A stretch of 64,000 nucleotides of DNA. Origin: Streptomyces sp. NBC_00425. Its GTDB lineage: Bacteria; Actinomycetota; Actinomycetes; Streptomycetales; Streptomycetaceae. The position numbers were made by a program, and so were the translations under genes. Below, piece by piece: positions 44,383 through 52,887 of this stretch. The stretch is from the NCBI RefSeq assembly GCF_036030735.1, contig NZ_CP107928.1:7998001-8062000 (forward strand), written 5' to 3'. Each line of letters begins with the position of its first letter. The stretch's first letter is position 1. The notes under the pieces were generated by a model. That model searched no databases and had not been told where the DNA came from. It saw only the letters and a list, made by a program, of their open reading frames with translations.

Positions 44383-45369
44383 ATGGCTGCCAGCGCCGAA
44401 CATCTCAAAGCCCTCGTGCGGGCGCACGCCGAGGAGGACGACGACCGTTTCTACAGCATCGCCCTCCAGGTGGCGGCTAAGTCCGCACGTCAGGGACACG
44501 GAAAGTTCGCGGTAGAGCTGCGAGAGCTTGTCGAGTCGATGCGGCAACGGGGCGCGAAGACGATCGGTGCTGCCGGTCCTACGCCTGTGGTCCAGCCCCG
44601 AGGGGAACTGTCGAGCCTGCTGACGGCCTGGTATCCCGACATCCGGCTCGACGATATGACCCTCAGCTCGGAACTGCGCGCCTCCTTGGACCGGGTGCTG
44701 CACGAGCAACGGCAGCGCGCTCGGCTCGAGCGCTTCGGTTTCACCCCGGTGCACCGGATTCTGCACTCCGGCCCGCCGGGCACCGGGAAAAGCATGACGG
44801 CGGCCGCGCTGGCCGGCGAGTTGTCCCTGCCGCTGTTCACCATCCGCTTGGACGCGCTGATCAGCCGATTCATGGGCGAGACGGCATCGAAGCTGCGATT
44901 GGTGTTCGATGCCGTGGCCCAGACACGGGCGGTCTACCTGTTCGATGAGTTCGACGCGTTGGGAGCTCAGCGAGCCGTCGGCAATGACGTGGGCGAGGCG
45001 CGACGCATCCTCAACTCCTTCCTGCTGTTCTTGGACGAGGCCCCTTCGGAGAGCCTCGTGGTGGCGGCCACCAACCACCACGAGATCCTGGACCGAGCTT
45101 TGTTCAGGCGCTTCGATCTGGTGATCGCCTACGAGGCGCCTACTCCGGAGCAGGCGGTGGAAGTGATGCACAGGAGGCTCGCGGGAATGGACACCAGCGC
45201 AGTACAGTGGCCGTTTGTGACTGAGCGTGTGGCCGGACTGAGCCATGCGGAACTCGTGAAAGCTGCCGAGTCCGCTGCCAAGCAGGCCATTCTTGGGGGT
45301 GCTGACGTGATCGACGATCGCCTGTTGTTGGACGCTCTGAGTGAGCGGCACGCGCTCCACCATGCCTGA
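44383..45369 (+). CDS. ietA: IetA-like AAA ATPase
   Basis: A 328-residue classical AAA ATPase: Walker A HSGPPGTGKSMTAAALAG near residue 131, Walker B YLFDEFDALG near 187, sensor 1 VVAATNHHEILD, and an arginine-finger region LFRRFDLVIAYEAP. Residues 1-110 are helical and may bind the protease. The stop overlaps the next start by eight bases (ATGCCTGA), so the two are translationally coupled. The pair AAA ATPase plus S8 peptidase is the IetAS arrangement, described as a plasmid stability/toxin-antitoxin pair and later as anti-phage. The ATG at 44383 was chosen for its ribosome-binding site. Confidence 0.82.
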   Translation: MAASAEHLKALVRAHAEEDDDRFYSIALQVAAKSARQGHGKFAVELRELVESMRQRGAKTIGAAGPTPVVQPRGELSSLLTAWYPDIRLDDMTLSSELRASLDRVLHEQRQRARLERFGFTPVHRILHSGPPGTGKSMTAAALAGELSLPLFTIRLDALISRFMGETASKLRLVFDAVAQTRAVYLFDEFDALGAQRAVGNDVGEARRILNSFLLFLDEAPSESLVVAATNHHEILDRALFRRFDLVIAYEAPTPEQAVEVMHRRLAGMDTSAVQWPFVTERVAGLSHAELVKAAESAAKQAILGGADVIDDRLLLDALSERHALHHA

Positions 45370-48010
45370 GCCGCACTCGTTCCGCAGCGCTCCGCATCTC
45401 ATCGTTCCCTGGCCTGCTCGCACTTTGCGGCCCAAGCAGCCCCGGCCGGCGAGGGACAAAGACCCGATGGACCGGTCCGCCGACCGACAGGGACACGTGT
45501 CTCGCCTGGTCGGTGGCCTGGAACAGGCCCGCAACGCGGCAGTGGACGCCCGTGACGAGATCCCCGAGCCGTACCGGGCTGATGGTTTCGCTGTACGCAT
45601 CGAGGCCGCGGCCGGACACGCCCTCAAACTGGAGGCGCTCGACAGCTCGGGGCTGAAGCTGATGAGCGTCCATCCGGGCACCGACCAGCGTCCCGAGGAC
45701 GCAATGGTGTGGGTCCCGTACGAGAAGGTCGGAGGTCTTTCCCGCCGTATCAAGCAGTTCACCGAGGACACCGACGGCGGTGCGCCGAAGCAAGCTGTGC
45801 TGGTCGCCAACATGGAGAAGGTCCAGCGAGCCCTCTTCGAGCATCTGTGGCAGGAAGATGATCCGCTGCCACCGCTGGAGGAGCGCCGCTGGTGGGAACT
45901 CTGGTTCGACCCGCAGATCGTGGCATCGGATCCGGTCTCGGCGTTGCGGGAGCTGGCCTCGGAGCGTCAGTGGCCAGTGACCGAGATGGCTCTGGCAGTG
46001 GGCGAGCGTCTCGTCGCCCATGTGCACGCCTCCGGCGATGACCTGCAGTCCCTCATGGGCACTAACGCCACCCCGGTGGAAATCCGTCGCCCCTCCTTCG
46101 CCCAGGAACTGCACGCCGTGGACCGTTCTCTCCAGCACGAGCTGGTGGACAACCTCGCCGATCGGGTCGAGGCCGCCCCGCCTGATGCGCCCGCGGTGTG
46201 CGTCCTGGATACGGGAGTGAACCAGGAGCACCCTCTCCTGAAGACGTCGCTGCACGGACGGGCGCACAGCGCACTGCCACGCTTCACCGCGGCCGACCGA
46301 CACGGACACGGCACCGAGATGGCGGGGATCGCGCTATACGGGGACCTGACCGGACCGCTGGAGAGCTCGGAGCCGATCGTGCTGACTCACGGACTGGAGT
46401 CCGTAAAGATCCTCGACGGCGTGACAGGCGATCCCGCGCACCCCCGTACCTACGCCGAGGTGACAGCGAACGCCGTGGCAACGGCCGAGATCGAGGCTCT
46501 GAGCGCAGGCCCGCCGCGTGCCCGCGTGTTCTCCATGGCGGTCACCGACCAGTCCCGGGACGGCAAGAACGGTGTCGACGGGACCCCCACCCTATGGTCC
46601 GCCGCCCTTGACGCACTCGCCGCGGGAACGGACGTGGTGGCCCACGACGACCGTATCGAGCTGATCGGTGCTCCCGATCCGGACGCCTCGCGACTGATCG
46701 TGGTCAGCGCAGGCAATGTCCGGGGCCTGGAGCCGCGGCACATTCGCACCCCAGAGGGGCGCTTGGACCACCTGATGATGTGTGACCTCTCGCGGATCGA
46801 AGAGCCCGCGCAGGCCCACAACATCCTCGCCGTAGGGGCCTTCACCGAACTGACCGGCGTACCCGAAGACCCGTCCTTTGCGGGTTTCCGGCCGCTCGCT
46901 GAGCCCGGTCAGCTCTCACCCTTCAGCCGGACGTCGGTCGCCCTGACCGGAACGCCCGTGGTCAAGCCCGATATTGTCATGGAGGGCGGCAACCTCCTGG
47001 TCGATCCCGGAGAGACCCTGCTGGATTCCCATCCTGTGGTCAGCGTGACCACAACCGGCAAGGACTCCTCTCGGAAGATCTCCTCCGCGAACGCGACCAG
47101 CTCCGCCACCGCTCAAGCCGCCCGTCTCGCCGCTCTGGCCCACGCTGCCTACCCCAGCCTGTCACCTGAGGCCGTACGGGGGCTGCTGGTGCATGAGGCG
47201 CGCTGGACGCCCGCGATGATGGGGAACGGCCTCTACACGAAGTCCGGGCGCCCAAGGCTGGCGAAGAAGGAGTTGATGAAGCAGGTCATCCGCCGCTACG
47301 GCTGGGGCGTGCCGAGCCCGGAACGAGTGCTGTCCAGCGCCGCCAATGCCGTCACCCTCATCGTGCAGAGCCGGCTGATCCCGTTCCAGAGGAACAGCAG
47401 TGGCGGCGTGAGCCTGGCAGAGTTGGAGTTTCACGAACTTCCTTGGCCACTGGAGCAGTTGTGGGAACTGGGTGCCGCCACTGTCGCGCTTCGGGTGACG
47501 CTGTCGTACTTCGTCGAGCCGAATCCGGGGCGCCTCGGTATGCGGGGCAGGTACAGCTACGCCTCCCACCGGCTCCGCTTCGCGATCAGGGCGCCCGGCG
47601 AATCCGTGGACGGCTTCGAACGACGTATCACCGCCCAGGCCGAAGCCGAAAGTGATACTCCTTCTCACGCCAAGGCCTTCGAGGGAGACAAAAACTGGCT
47701 GGTCGGCCCCCAGGGGCGTAATCAGGGATCGCTCCACACCGATGTCTGGCAGGGCTCAGCGGCGGAATTGGCCGACTGCGGCGTGCTGGCCGTCCACCCC
47801 TCCGGGGGCTGGTGGAAGAACCACAACCGCACCGACCGGGTGGGCCGCCCCGTACGGTACGCGCTCCTGGTATCGCTGGAGACGCCGGAAGTCGAGACCG
47901 ACCTGTACACGTCGATCGCGAACAAGCTCGACATCCCGATCCTCGGCGCACCGGCGGCGCGCTACGAGATCAACGCGAGCCTGCCGGTACAGACGGAGAT
48001 CGGCTGGTAG
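45362..48010 (+). CDS. ietS: IetS-like subtilisin-type (S8) protease
   Basis: An 882-residue cytoplasmic-type S8 peptidase with no signal peptide. A ~270-residue N-terminal region is followed by the protease domain. Asp lies in CVLDTGVNQEHP (about residue 283), His in DRHGHGTEMAG (about 315), oxyanion Asn probably in VVSAGNVRG, and Ser in NATSSATAQAARLAALA (about 580, where most relatives have G-T-S). A ~250-residue C-terminal beta-rich region follows (ATVALRVTLSYFVEPNPGRL). Start at 45362 inside the ietA stop region. In known IetAS pairs the protease is the toxic component and the ATPase restrains or activates it. Complete and apparently functional. Confidence 0.82.
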   Translation: MPEPHSFRSAPHLIVPWPARTLRPKQPRPARDKDPMDRSADRQGHVSRLVGGLEQARNAAVDARDEIPEPYRADGFAVRIEAAAGHALKLEALDSSGLKLMSVHPGTDQRPEDAMVWVPYEKVGGLSRRIKQFTEDTDGGAPKQAVLVANMEKVQRALFEHLWQEDDPLPPLEERRWWELWFDPQIVASDPVSALRELASERQWPVTEMALAVGERLVAHVHASGDDLQSLMGTNATPVEIRRPSFAQELHAVDRSLQHELVDNLADRVEAAPPDAPAVCVLDTGVNQEHPLLKTSLHGRAHSALPRFTAADRHGHGTEMAGIALYGDLTGPLESSEPIVLTHGLESVKILDGVTGDPAHPRTYAEVTANAVATAEIEALSAGPPRARVFSMAVTDQSRDGKNGVDGTPTLWSAALDALAAGTDVVAHDDRIELIGAPDPDASRLIVVSAGNVRGLEPRHIRTPEGRLDHLMMCDLSRIEEPAQAHNILAVGAFTELTGVPEDPSFAGFRPLAEPGQLSPFSRTSVALTGTPVVKPDIVMEGGNLLVDPGETLLDSHPVVSVTTTGKDSSRKISSANATSSATAQAARLAALAHAAYPSLSPEAVRGLLVHEARWTPAMMGNGLYTKSGRPRLAKKELMKQVIRRYGWGVPSPERVLSSAANAVTLIVQSRLIPFQRNSSGGVSLAELEFHELPWPLEQLWELGAATVALRVTLSYFVEPNPGRLGMRGRYSYASHRLRFAIRAPGESVDGFERRITAQAEAESDTPSHAKAFEGDKNWLVGPQGRNQGSLHTDVWQGSAAELADCGVLAVHPSGGWWKNHNRTDRVGRPVRYALLVSLETPEVETDLYTSIANKLDIPILGAPAARYEINASLPVQTEIGW

Positions 48011-48013
48011 CCG

Positions 48014-48172
48014 CTGCGTATCAGTTCCGTCGCGCTCGACCCGGGCCTCGGCTTCGCCAAGAACCCGGAGCACAACGGGGAGATCCTCCGCCGACTCCAC
48101 GAGTTCCGGCGGCCGGGACGCGCGCAGCTGGTTGGAGCGTCCCGAAAGTCTTTCCTGGGCGCACTGGGCGTA
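48014..48172 (+). pseudogene. folP: folP (dihydropteroate synthase) internal fragment
   Basis: About 50 codons with the conserved C-terminal part of dihydropteroate synthase: ALDPGLGFAKNPEHNGEILR, then LVGASRKSFLGALG, including the pterin/phosphate-binding Lys and SRK-x-F motif. It starts four bases after the ietS stop without its own start, and the natural C-terminus is absent. A real folP must lie elsewhere. The next ~200 bases show no gene. Confidence 0.72.
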
Positions 48173-48376
48173 CGCACCGAGAAGCTCGCTCCAATGCGCC
48201 AAGCACGACCCTGCGCCGCGTGTCTCCGGCTCCTCGAGCAGGAGACCGGGCAAGGGCCGGGACGTTCTTGGACCGCGCGGGAGATGATGATGGAACAGCC
48301 ACCCGGAGCTTCCCGAGGCGGAAACCCCCATGTGCACCCCCGAAGCAGGACCGCGTGCTCAGTGGGCGGTCGGAGG

Positions 48377-48730
48377 TCAGCGTTCGAGGACGAGGCCCTG
48401 GCCGACGCCGATGCAGAGGGTGGCCACGCCGACGCCGCTGCCCCTGCGAGCGAGCTGGTGCGCGATGGTGCCGGCGAGGCGGGCGCCGGAGGCGCCGAGC
48501 GGGTGGCCCAGCGCGATGGCGCCGCCCTGCGGGTTGAGGATCGCCGGGTCGAACTCGGGCCACTCGGCGACACAGTCGAGGACCGGGGCGGCGAAGGCCT
48601 CGTTCAGTTCGAGGACCGACAGGTCGTCAAATCTCTTGCCCGCCTTGGCGAGTGCTCGCTTGATGGCCTGCACGGGGGCGAGCCCGAAGTAGTCCGGGTC
48701 GAGGGCGTGGACGCTCGCTGAGACGTACAC
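48377..48730 (-). pseudogene. Thiolase (acetyl-CoA acyltransferase) C-terminal fragment
   Basis: About 115 codons: HALDPDYFGLAPVQAIKRAL, VLELNEAFAAPVLDC, NPQGGAIALGHPLGASGARL and the active-site LCIGVGQG before a natural stop at 48377-48379. A full thiolase is about 390-400 residues; the N-terminal two thirds, with the nucleophile Cys, are missing. It is joined to serine-hydrolase sequence at about 48735. Confidence 0.78.
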
Positions 48731-48839
48731 AGCCAGACGGGCAGCCGTCACCGACCGCAAACACCGGCGGGCCGGGCCGGGCCGGGGCGGTCGCGGTGGC
48801 GGACAGCACCTGAGCCGTTCATCCGGTCGTGTTGCGGCG

Positions 48840-49260
48840 GGTGCGTTCAGGCAGTGGCTGGCTGCCGCGACGAGTGTGAGGGCTGCGGCACTTGCTCCGG
48901 CGGCGGGCGGGCTGACGTTGGTGGTGAAGGCCATGCCGAGGGAGAACCGGGGATCGGCCAGCGCGAGCGAGCCGGCGTGTCCGTCATGTCCGTACGAGGC
49001 CGGGCCGAGGAGGGGAAGTCGCGCTGTGGGCTTTTGGACTCCGGAACCGTAGTGGGACGGTTCGCCGAGGACCTCGTCGAGCCCGATGGAGCGGGTGCGG
49101 GCGAGCGCAATACTGCTCTCGGCGTCCAGCAGGCGCACGCCGTCGATGTCCGACGGTAGCGGCATACAGCCGTGCCAGGTCGCGGGCACCGGCGACCAGG
49201 TTGGTTGCGGGCCGGGTGGGGGAGCGGCGGTGTGGCACCGCCGGCGCCGACCGCCGGTCC
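48840..49260 (-). pseudogene. Beta-lactamase-like serine hydrolase, C-terminal fragment
   Basis: Leftward sequence of the class C/EstB-like serine hydrolase family. PATNLVAGARDLARLYAATV is in one frame. After a shift come VRLLDAESSIALARTRSIGL, VLGEPSHYGSG, LGPASYGHDGHAGSLALADP (the KTG-equivalent H-D-G motif) and FSLGMAFTTN. The catalytic Ser-x-x-Lys half is absent. It is broken at both ends. Confidence 0.65.
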
Positions 49261-49267
49261 AGGCTCG

Positions 49268-49640
49268 TCAACGAGTGCCCTTGGCGGCGAACTGGGCCAT
49301 CTGGTCGACGTTGGACTTGTAGACGAAGGCGGGGCCGGTCAGGACCGGTCAGGGCCGGTCAGGACCGGCTGCTCACCGCCGCCCATGTAGTTGCCGTTGG
49401 TCTTGTACAGCCACAGCATTCGATCGCCAGGTAGCCCTGGAGGTAGGGCTGTTGGTCGACCGCGAACTGGATCGTGCCGTTGCTGATCGCGCCGGTGAGG
49501 TCCTTGTTCAGGTCGAAGGTGGCGATCTTGGCCTTGCTGCCCGCCTCGGACACGGACTGCACGGCGGTCAGCGCGTATGAGGCGCCGAGGCTGACGATGT
49601 AGTCGATGGAGCGGTCCTGCTGCAGCTGGTGAGTTTCTCT
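49268..49640 (-). pseudogene. Sugar ABC transporter substrate-binding protein, C-terminal fragment
   Basis: Recognisable as a periplasmic binding protein of the ribose type: SIDYIVSLGASYALTAVQSV, KIATFDLNKDLTGAISNGTI, FAVDQQPYLQGYLAI, then a frame change and LWLYKTNGNYMGGGEQPVLT, and finally NVDQMAQFAAKGTR before the stop at 49268-49270. A four-unit tandem repeat (49331-49369) sits where PVLTGPAF is expected and breaks the frame. The signal peptide and first lobe are absent. Confidence 0.72.
49331..49369. repeat. Four tandem 10-base repeats
   Basis: The units read GGGGCCGGTC, AGGACCGGTC, AGGGCCGGTC and AGGACCGGCT. They lie inside the binding-protein fragment at the codons for LTGP, and look like an expansion of a short coding stretch. 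Confidence 0.8.
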
Positions 49641-49675
49641 GTCCCCCGCGGGCCGACGGGAGAGAGTGTTCCGTC

Positions 49676-49962
49676 TCAGCCCGCTGCCCATCCTGCATAG
49701 AACAGGCCGAGACCGACGATGACGCACACGCCCTGGATGGTCCAGAAGCGGACGACGACCAGGACTTCGGACCAGCCTTTGAGTTCGAAGTGATGCTGTA
49801 GTGGCGCCATCTTGAAGACCCGCTTGCCGGTCATCTTGAACGAGCTGACCTGGATGACCACGGACAGGGTGATCAGGAGGAACAGGCCGACCAGCAGGGC
49901 GAGCAGCATTTCCGTCCGAGAGAAGATGGCCAGGCAGGCCAGGGCGCCGCCGAGGGCGAGCG
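49676..49962 (-). pseudogene. mraY: mraY 3'-end fragment
   Basis: About 95 codons of phospho-N-acetylmuramoyl-pentapeptide transferase C-terminus: [52 protein letters not shown] (the conserved His motif, here Q-H-H) and a final hydrophobic helix ending at TGA 49676-49678. The first ~260 residues are missing. It is joined in frame to an IS1182-type transposase start, so a hybrid frame of 189 codons exists. Confidence 0.78.
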
Positions 49963-49965
49963 AGC

Positions 49966-50200
49966 TAGGGCAGCGGACCGCTTCCGCCGCCTGCCGGTCT
50001 GACAAACCAAGCAGGAACTGCAGTACGCAGACGGTCGCCAACTGAGCAGGCGATAGACCGGGACGGCCGTCGCGCGGGTACCAGCCGGCGAAGTCCTCGT
50101 CGTGCCACAGCCAGTCCAGCCGGTCCCGCACCCACATCGCCGTCGTGCCGCCCGGATTGCTCGCCCGCGCGATCTGCACGGTCAGAGATGGGACTTGCTC
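49966..50200 (-). pseudogene. IS1182-family transposase, N-terminal fragment
   Basis: Sequence typical of the start of IS1182 transposases: [58 protein letters not shown]. The catalytic domain is absent; the frame passes directly into mraY sequence after codon ~90. The upstream part (50200-50245) is not clearly transposon. Confidence 0.7.
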
Positions 50201-50261
50201 ACCGGAACGGGGACGGAGCGACAACAGACACCTCGACAACTGCATCGATCTTCGAAACAGA

Positions 50262-50829
50262 CCCGATGTGGTCCCGCGTCCTCAAGGAGTACCCGACCAT
50301 CAAGATCGGGCTGTCGGAGGGCGGCACGGGCTGGATCCCCTACTTCCTGGACCGCCTGGACCGCACCTACGAGATGCACGCCACCTGGACGCTTCAGGAC
50401 TTCGGCGGGAAGCATCCCTCGAAGATCTTCCGCGAGCACTTCCTGACCTGCTTCATCAGCGACCCGATCGGGGTGAAGCTCCGTCATGACATCGGTATCG
50501 ACAACATCTGCTGGGAGGCCGACTACCCGCACAGCGACTCGATGTGGCCCAATGCCCCCGAACAACTCCACGAGGTACTGACCGCGAACTCCGTGCCGGA
50601 CGACGAGATCAACAAGATGACGCACGAGAACGCGATGCGCTGGTACTCCTTCGACCCGTTCGCCCACGTTCCCCGCGAACGGGCCACCGTGGGCGCCCTG
50701 CGCAGGGCCTCGGGTGACCACGACGTGTCCGTCAGGTCCCGTAGCCACCAGATCGTCGCCCCTGCCGAGAAACTCGCCGTCTATCGCAAGAAGGCCGAGG
50801 CGGCGCTCGCCGCCGCGCAGCAGAAGTGA
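50262..50829 (+). pseudogene. Amidohydrolase-2 family, C-terminal fragment
   Basis: About 185 codons of a decarboxylase-like amidohydrolase: KEYPTIKIGLSEGGTGWIPY, FLDRLDRTYEMH, a cluster IDNICWEADYPHSDSMWPN with the conserved Asp/His, and THENAMRWYSFDPF. A full member has ~380-400 residues. The N-terminal metal-binding H-x-H part is lost at the junction with IS1182 material near 50260. Confidence 0.7.
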
Positions 50830-50911
50830 GGCCGGCGGGCGGCTGGTTGGCGGCGGACCGGCCTGCGTGCGCGCGGTGCGGGCAGGGCGTCGGCCATGCC
50901 CGGCCCGCACC

Positions 50912-51589
50912 TCAGCCCCGTCGTTCTCCCGCGCGTACCAAGCCGGTCTCGTACGCGATGACGACCAGCTGAGCCCGGTCGCGGGCGCCGAGCTTGGCCA
51001 TGGCCCGGTTGGCGTGGGTCTTGACGGTGACCGGAGTGACGAAGAGGCGTTCGGCGATCTCGTCGTTGGCCAGGCCGGAGCCCACCAGGGTCAGCACTTC
51101 CTGTTCCCGGGGAGTCAGAGTGGCCAGCCTGCGGAGGTCGACGAGGTCGCCGGGGGCAGGGTGGGCCAGGACGCGGGCGATGAGGCCCCTGGTGGCTGCG
51201 GGGGAGAGCAACGCCTCGCCGGCGGCCACGAGCCGGACGGCATCGAGCAGCTGCGCCGGTTCGACGCCCTTGCCCAGGAAACCGCTCGCCCCGGCCCGGA
51301 GGGCCTCGATGACGAGGTCGTCCTCCTCGAAGGTGGTCAGGACGAGGACCTTGACTCCGGCCAGGTCCTCATCCTGGGCGATCAGCCGTGTGGCCTCGAT
51401 GCCGTCCAGCTCGGGCATCCGGATGTCCATGACCACGACGTCGGCACGCTCGGACCGGGCCAGCCGCACCGCCTCCCGCCCGTCGGAGGCCTCCCCGACG
51501 ACCTCCATGTCCGGCTGTGCGTCGATGAGGAGCCGGAACGTGCCCCGGAGCAGGGCCTGGTCGTCGGCGAGCAGGACGCGAATGGCCAT
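50912..51589 (-). CDS. NarL/LuxR-type response regulator
   Basis: A 225-residue two-component response regulator. The receiver domain has the acidic pair LLADDQ, the phosphoacceptor Asp in VVMDIRMPELDG (about 54) and Lys in GFLGKGV. The LuxR-type helix-turn-helix is LTPREQEVLTLVGSGLANDE, AERLFVTPVTVKTH. It starts 24 bases after the kinase gene's stop on the same strand and is its obvious partner, probably controlling the upstream MMPL transporter. Confidence 0.9.
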   Translation of the reverse strand: MAIRVLLADDQALLRGTFRLLIDAQPDMEVVGEASDGREAVRLARSERADVVVMDIRMPELDGIEATRLIAQDEDLAGVKVLVLTTFEEDDLVIEALRAGASGFLGKGVEPAQLLDAVRLVAAGEALLSPAATRGLIARVLAHPAPGDLVDLRRLATLTPREQEVLTLVGSGLANDEIAERLFVTPVTVKTHANRAMAKLGARDRAQLVVIAYETGLVRAGERRG

Positions 51590-51612
51590 CGGTGATCTTT
51601 TCTCACATGGGG

Positions 51613-52794
51613 TCAGACAGTGGTGGGGGTGAGCGAGAGCGGCAGCTCGGCGACGACCTGGAAGCCTCCCTCGGGTAGCGGCCCAGCGGTCACGGTACCG
51701 CCGATGGCGGTGGCCCGTTCACGCATCCCGATCAGCCCGTGGCCGGTTCCCGCGCCTTTGGGCGCGCCCGGCCGCCCGTCGTCGGTGACGGTGATCCGGA
51801 GCGAGTGCACCCCGTGGTCCAGCTCCACCGTGGCCCGGGTCCCGGAGGCGTGCTTGTGCGTGTTGGTGAGTGCTTCCTGGATGATCCGGTAGGCGGTCAG
51901 CTCGGTTGCGGGTGCCAGGAGCGACGGATCGCCGGTGCTCGACAGCGACACGGGCATGCCGCTTGCCCGGAACCCGCCGACGAGGGCGTCGAGATCGGCC
52001 AGTCGCGGGATGGGGGCACGCGAGCCGGGCGCGTCGTCGGGCTGACGCAGCAGACCGACGGTGGCGCGCAGTTCGTCGAGCGCGGCGCGGCTGTTGTCCT
52101 TGATGTGGGCCAGTGCCGCGTAGGCCTGTTCCGGGTTGGCGCGCATGAGGTGGTGGGCCACCCCCGCCTGGGCGTTGACCAGGGTGATGTGGTGGGTGAC
52201 CACGTCGTGCAGGTCGCGCGCGATGCGCACGCGTTCCTCCGTGACCCGGCGCCGGGCCTCTTCCTCCCGCGTGCGTTCGGCGTGTTCCACGCGTTCCCTG
52301 GCCGCCGCGAGGTTCTGGCGGCGGTTGAGGACGGTGCGGCCGAGCGCGGTGGCCGCGATCGCGAGGTCGAACCGCAGCAGGCCGGGACCCCCCACCACGG
52401 ACTGCGCGTGGGTCGCGGCGTAGACACCGGTGATCGCCACGGCCGCCAAGGCGCCGACGATCCACGCGGTGCGCCGGTTGCCGAGGAGGGCGAGGGTGTA
52501 CAGGGCGACGAGACTCGCCCCCGGTGTCGGCGAGATGTGCGAGGCGACGGCCATCAGTGTGAGGTCGCCGGCCAGGGTGAAGAGGGCGACGCCCAGGGGC
52601 CAGCGACTCCGGAAGGCCAGCGGCACGCACGACAGCGCCGTCCACACCACCTCGTCCCACCGCGGCTCGTGCCAGTGTGACGGGCCGACGGCGGTCGCCG
52701 CCACGGCGATCACGATCAGCGGAACGGCGGGCAGCGCGTCTCTGATCCGGTCATGACGAGCCAGCCACTGTCGCCACACCATGGGCAGTCCCAT
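51613..52794 (-). CDS. Two-component sensor histidine kinase (HisKA_3)
   Basis: A 393-residue kinase with several membrane segments in the first ~150 residues (LPAVPLIVIAVAATAVG, WPLGVALFTLAGDLTLM, WIVGALAAVAITGVYAA). A linker coiled coil leads to the phosphoacceptor box RIARDLHDVVTHHITLV (His about 198), followed by an HATPase domain (AYRIIQEALTNTHKHASG, HGLIGMRERATAIGG). It lies 93 bases downstream of the MMPL gene, same strand. Typical of actinobacterial DesK/NarX-like kinases sensing membrane state; signal unknown. Confidence 0.9.
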   Translation of the reverse strand: MGLPMVWRQWLARHDRIRDALPAVPLIVIAVAATAVGPSHWHEPRWDEVVWTALSCVPLAFRSRWPLGVALFTLAGDLTLMAVASHISPTPGASLVALYTLALLGNRRTAWIVGALAAVAITGVYAATHAQSVVGGPGLLRFDLAIAATALGRTVLNRRQNLAAARERVEHAERTREEEARRRVTEERVRIARDLHDVVTHHITLVNAQAGVAHHLMRANPEQAYAALAHIKDNSRAALDELRATVGLLRQPDDAPGSRAPIPRLADLDALVGGFRASGMPVSLSSTGDPSLLAPATELTAYRIIQEALTNTHKHASGTRATVELDHGVHSLRITVTDDGRPGAPKGAGTGHGLIGMRERATAIGGTVTAGPLPEGGFQVVAELPLSLTPTTV

Positions 52795-52887
52795 TCCCTC
52801 ACTCTAAGGAGCGCCGGCCGGCGGAACCCGGGGTCACCCCGTTTTCCGCCGGCCCGCGCGCGGGAAGTCGGTCCGTTGTGCCGACCG

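Noticed and set aside
49331..49369. Possible CRISPR-like array
   Set aside because: Contiguous 10-base tandem units without spacers; no cas genes in the window.
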